Of a DNA stretch of 64,000 nt, positions 62,499 to 64,000 are shown in pieces. The position numbers were made by a program, and so were the translations under genes. The notes beneath the pieces are model-generated. The model had not been told where the DNA came from. It worked only from the letters and a program-made list of their open reading frames with translations, and did not search any database. The DNA is from Streptomyces sp. HB132 (GTDB taxonomy: Bacteria; Actinomycetota; Actinomycetes; Streptomycetales; Streptomycetaceae), in contig NZ_JAFBGA010000006.1 of NCBI RefSeq assembly GCF_016909575.1, forward strand, positions 248,001-312,000, read 5' to 3'. Position 1 is the stretch's first letter; the number at the start of each line of letters is the position of its first letter.

Positions 62499-64000
62499 TC
62501 ACGCCGAGCCGAGTTCTTTGTCGATGAACGCGAAGACGTCGTCGGCGGAGGCCTCTTCGAGACGGCCGGTGACGGCTGCCGCGTCCTGGCCGAGGGTCTT
62601 GTCCAGGTCCTTGAGCAGGGTCTGCAGCCGGGTGGTGACCCTGCTCTGCTCCAGGTCCTCGGCGGTGAGGTCGCCGAGCCGGGCGGCGACCCGTTCGAGC
62701 TCGGCGACCACGGCGTCCACGGAGGTGTCCGCGCCGGCGAGTTCGGTGCCCAGGTACTTGGCGAGGGCGGCGGGGGTGGCGTAGTCGAAGATGAGCGTGG
62801 CCGGCAGCGGCACTCCGGCGGCGCCACTGATCCGGTTGCGCAGGTCGACCGAGGTGAGCGAGTCGAAGCCGAGGTCGCGGAACGCGGTGGTCGGTTCGAC
62901 CGCTCCGGCGTCGCCGTATCCGAGGACGGCGGCGGCCTGGCCGCAGACCAGGTCGTACAGGGCGCGCTCGCGTTCCCCTCCGGTGAGTCCCGCGAGCTTC
63001 TCCGCGAAACCGTCGGCCGGGTTCGCGCCGTCCGGGCCGCTCGTGGTGCGGCGGGCCTCGGGCAGGGCGGACAGCAGCGGGCTGGGACGGGTCGAGGTGA
63101 ACGCGGGGGCGAACACCGACCAGTCGACGTCGGCGACGGTGACGGTGGTGTCACCGCCGTCCAGGGCGCGGCGCAGCGCGGTGAGGGCGGTGTCCGGGTC
63201 GAGCAGGGACATGCCCATCGCCCGGGCCGAGGCGCGTACCGCGCCGTGGGCCGCCATGCCGTCGCCGCCCCAGGGGCCCCAGGCCACGGAGGTGGCGGGC
63301 AGACCCGCCGCGTGACGGTGCTCGGCCAGGGCGTCCAGGTAGGCGTTGGCGGCGGCGTAGTTGGCCTGGCCGGCGCCGCCGACGGTGGCGGTCAGGGAGG
63401 AGAACAGCACGAACGCCGACAGGTCGAGCCCGGCGGTCAGTTCGTGCAGGTGGAGGGCCGCGTCCGCCTTGGGTCCGAGGACGCGGGCGAACCGGTCGGC
63501 GTCCAGGGAGTCCAGGACGCCGTCGTCGAGGGCGCCGGCCAGGTGCACGACGGCCGTCAGGGGGTGCCGTGCCGGTACGGAGTCCAGCAGGCCGGCCAGT
63601 GCGGACCGGTCGCTCACGTCGCATGCGGTCAGGGTGACGCCGGTACCGGTGGCGGTGAGTTCACGGACCAGGTCGTCGGCGCCGGGGGCGTCGGCGCCCC
63701 GGCGGGAGGTGAGCAGCAGGTGTTCGGCGCCCTCGGCGGCGAGCCGACGGGCGACGACGGCACCCACCGCGCCGGTGGCGCCGGTGACCAGCACGGTGCC
63801 GGACGGCTTCCAGGGGGCGCCCGCGCGTGCGGGGGCGTGCTCCAGCCGGCGTCCGTGGGCGCCGGACTCACGGATCACGACCTGGTCCTCGCCGCCGGCG
63901 TCGCCGAGAAGCGCGGCCAGGCGGGCCACGGTCCGCGGACCGGCCTCGGCGGGCAGGTCGACGAGGCCGCCCCACCGGTCGGGGTGCTCCAGGGCGGCGA
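62499..64000 (-). CDS. Type I polyketide synthase, partial: C-terminal KR-ACP and docking domain
   Basis: The frame is open through base 64,000, where it reads EHPDRWGGLVDLPAEAGP, the start of a ketoreductase structural half; the protein continues beyond the window. KR: TGATGAVGAVVARRL, LDD in HLAGALDDGVLDSL (B-type), catalytic Tyr codon at 63,357-63,359 in GQANYAAANAYLDAL. ACP: GFDSLTSVDL with the phosphopantetheine Ser codon at 62,859-62,861. The final 75 residues (LERVAARLGDLTAEDL, FAFIDKELGS) are a typical class 1 C-terminal docking domain matching the next protein's N-terminal helix. It acts immediately before the three-module protein. Confidence 0.96.
   Translation of the reverse strand, partial: AALEHPDRWGGLVDLPAEAGPRTVARLAALLGDAGGEDQVVIRESGAHGRRLEHAPARAGAPWKPSGTVLVTGATGAVGAVVARRLAAEGAEHLLLTSRRGADAPGADDLVRELTATGTGVTLTACDVSDRSALAGLLDSVPARHPLTAVVHLAGALDDGVLDSLDADRFARVLGPKADAALHLHELTAGLDLSAFVLFSSLTATVGGAGQANYAAANAYLDALAEHRHAAGLPATSVAWGPWGGDGMAAHGAVRASARAMGMSLLDPDTALTALRRALDGGDTTVTVADVDWSVFAPAFTSTRPSPLLSALPEARRTTSGPDGANPADGFAEKLAGLTGGERERALYDLVCGQAAAVLGYGDAGAVEPTTAFRDLGFDSLTSVDLRNRISGAAGVPLPATLIFDYATPAALAKYLGTELAGADTSVDAVVAELERVAARLGDLTAEDLEQSRVTTRLQTLLKDLDKTLGQDAAAVTGRLEEASADDVFAFIDKELGSA

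Noticed and set aside
56192..62527. Very long open frame on the plus strand opposite the PKS (over 2,000 codons)
   Set aside because: It is the antisense shadow of G/C-rich third positions in the PKS gene; the translation is Gly/Val/Arg low-complexity with no domain.
1..64000. CRISPR arrays, tRNA, rRNA, riboswitches, insertion sequences, attachment sites
   Set aside because: No regular short repeats, no tRNA-like cloverleaf or CCA end, no transposase or integrase motif, and no conserved riboswitch leader was recognised by eye; a covariance-model scan would be needed to exclude small RNAs.

Overview
The window reads as a high-GC actinomycete chromosome, almost certainly Streptomyces or a close relative. 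The signs are strong G/C at third codon positions, frequent GTG starts, GGAGG-type ribosome sites, F420- and mycothiol-linked enzyme families, a monomeric NADP isocitrate dehydrogenase, a PucR regulator and a large modular type I polyketide synthase. I saw no rRNA, tRNA, CRISPR array, insertion sequence or phage genes.

Bases 1-17,700 are mixed metabolism. They hold the end of a flavin monooxygenase with a hydrolase and an FMN reductase, an FAD oxidoreductase, a nucleotidyltransferase, an IMPase-family phosphatase, a gamma-glutamyltransferase without signal peptide, a mycothiol-type maleylpyruvate isomerase homologue, a lipoate ligase with swapped domain order, a PLP decarboxylase, a PucR regulator, icd with a perfect 23-bp terminator hairpin, and an amidase. 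The 645-base gap between icd and the amidase contains a decayed relic of a LuxR/NarL response regulator.

Bases 17,700-27,450 form a pyrimidine/hydantoin degradation locus. It has an NCS1 permease, an F420-type LLM oxidoreductase, dihydropyrimidinase, a class III aminotransferase and a beta-ureidopropionase-like nitrilase. Two unrelated plus-strand genes interrupt it: a chloroperoxidase-type hydrolase and a lipoprotein with a TTG start.

Bases 27,500-30,480 hold the most unusual unit, a tightly coupled four-gene minus-strand operon. It encodes a 60-residue peptide with a Leu-rich stretch and a Pro/Lys tail, two proteins of no family I recognise (one with features of an alpha/alpha toroid), and a serine beta-lactamase-like hydrolase. 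It resembles a small peptide-processing system.

Bases 30,800-36,000 carry a large uncharacterised protein, a PPOX/F420 flavoprotein, a frameshifted methionine aminopeptidase pseudogene, a secreted GH75 chitosanase and a secreted gamma-glutamyltransferase. From 35,961 to the right edge is a polyketide cluster: a type II thioesterase; a fully overlapping ABC ATPase, permease, histidine kinase and response regulator operon behind a palindrome-overlapped promoter; a PqqD-like small protein; and three PKS proteins read leftwards. The PKS order is a partial protein ending KR-ACP, then three KS-AT-DH-KR-ACP modules (malonyl, methylmalonyl, malonyl by AT motifs), then KS-AT-ACP-TE. That predicts a polyene chain ending in a beta-keto acyl unit. 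One half of the terminal KS has clearly foreign codon usage, suggesting module-to-module or inter-cluster recombination.
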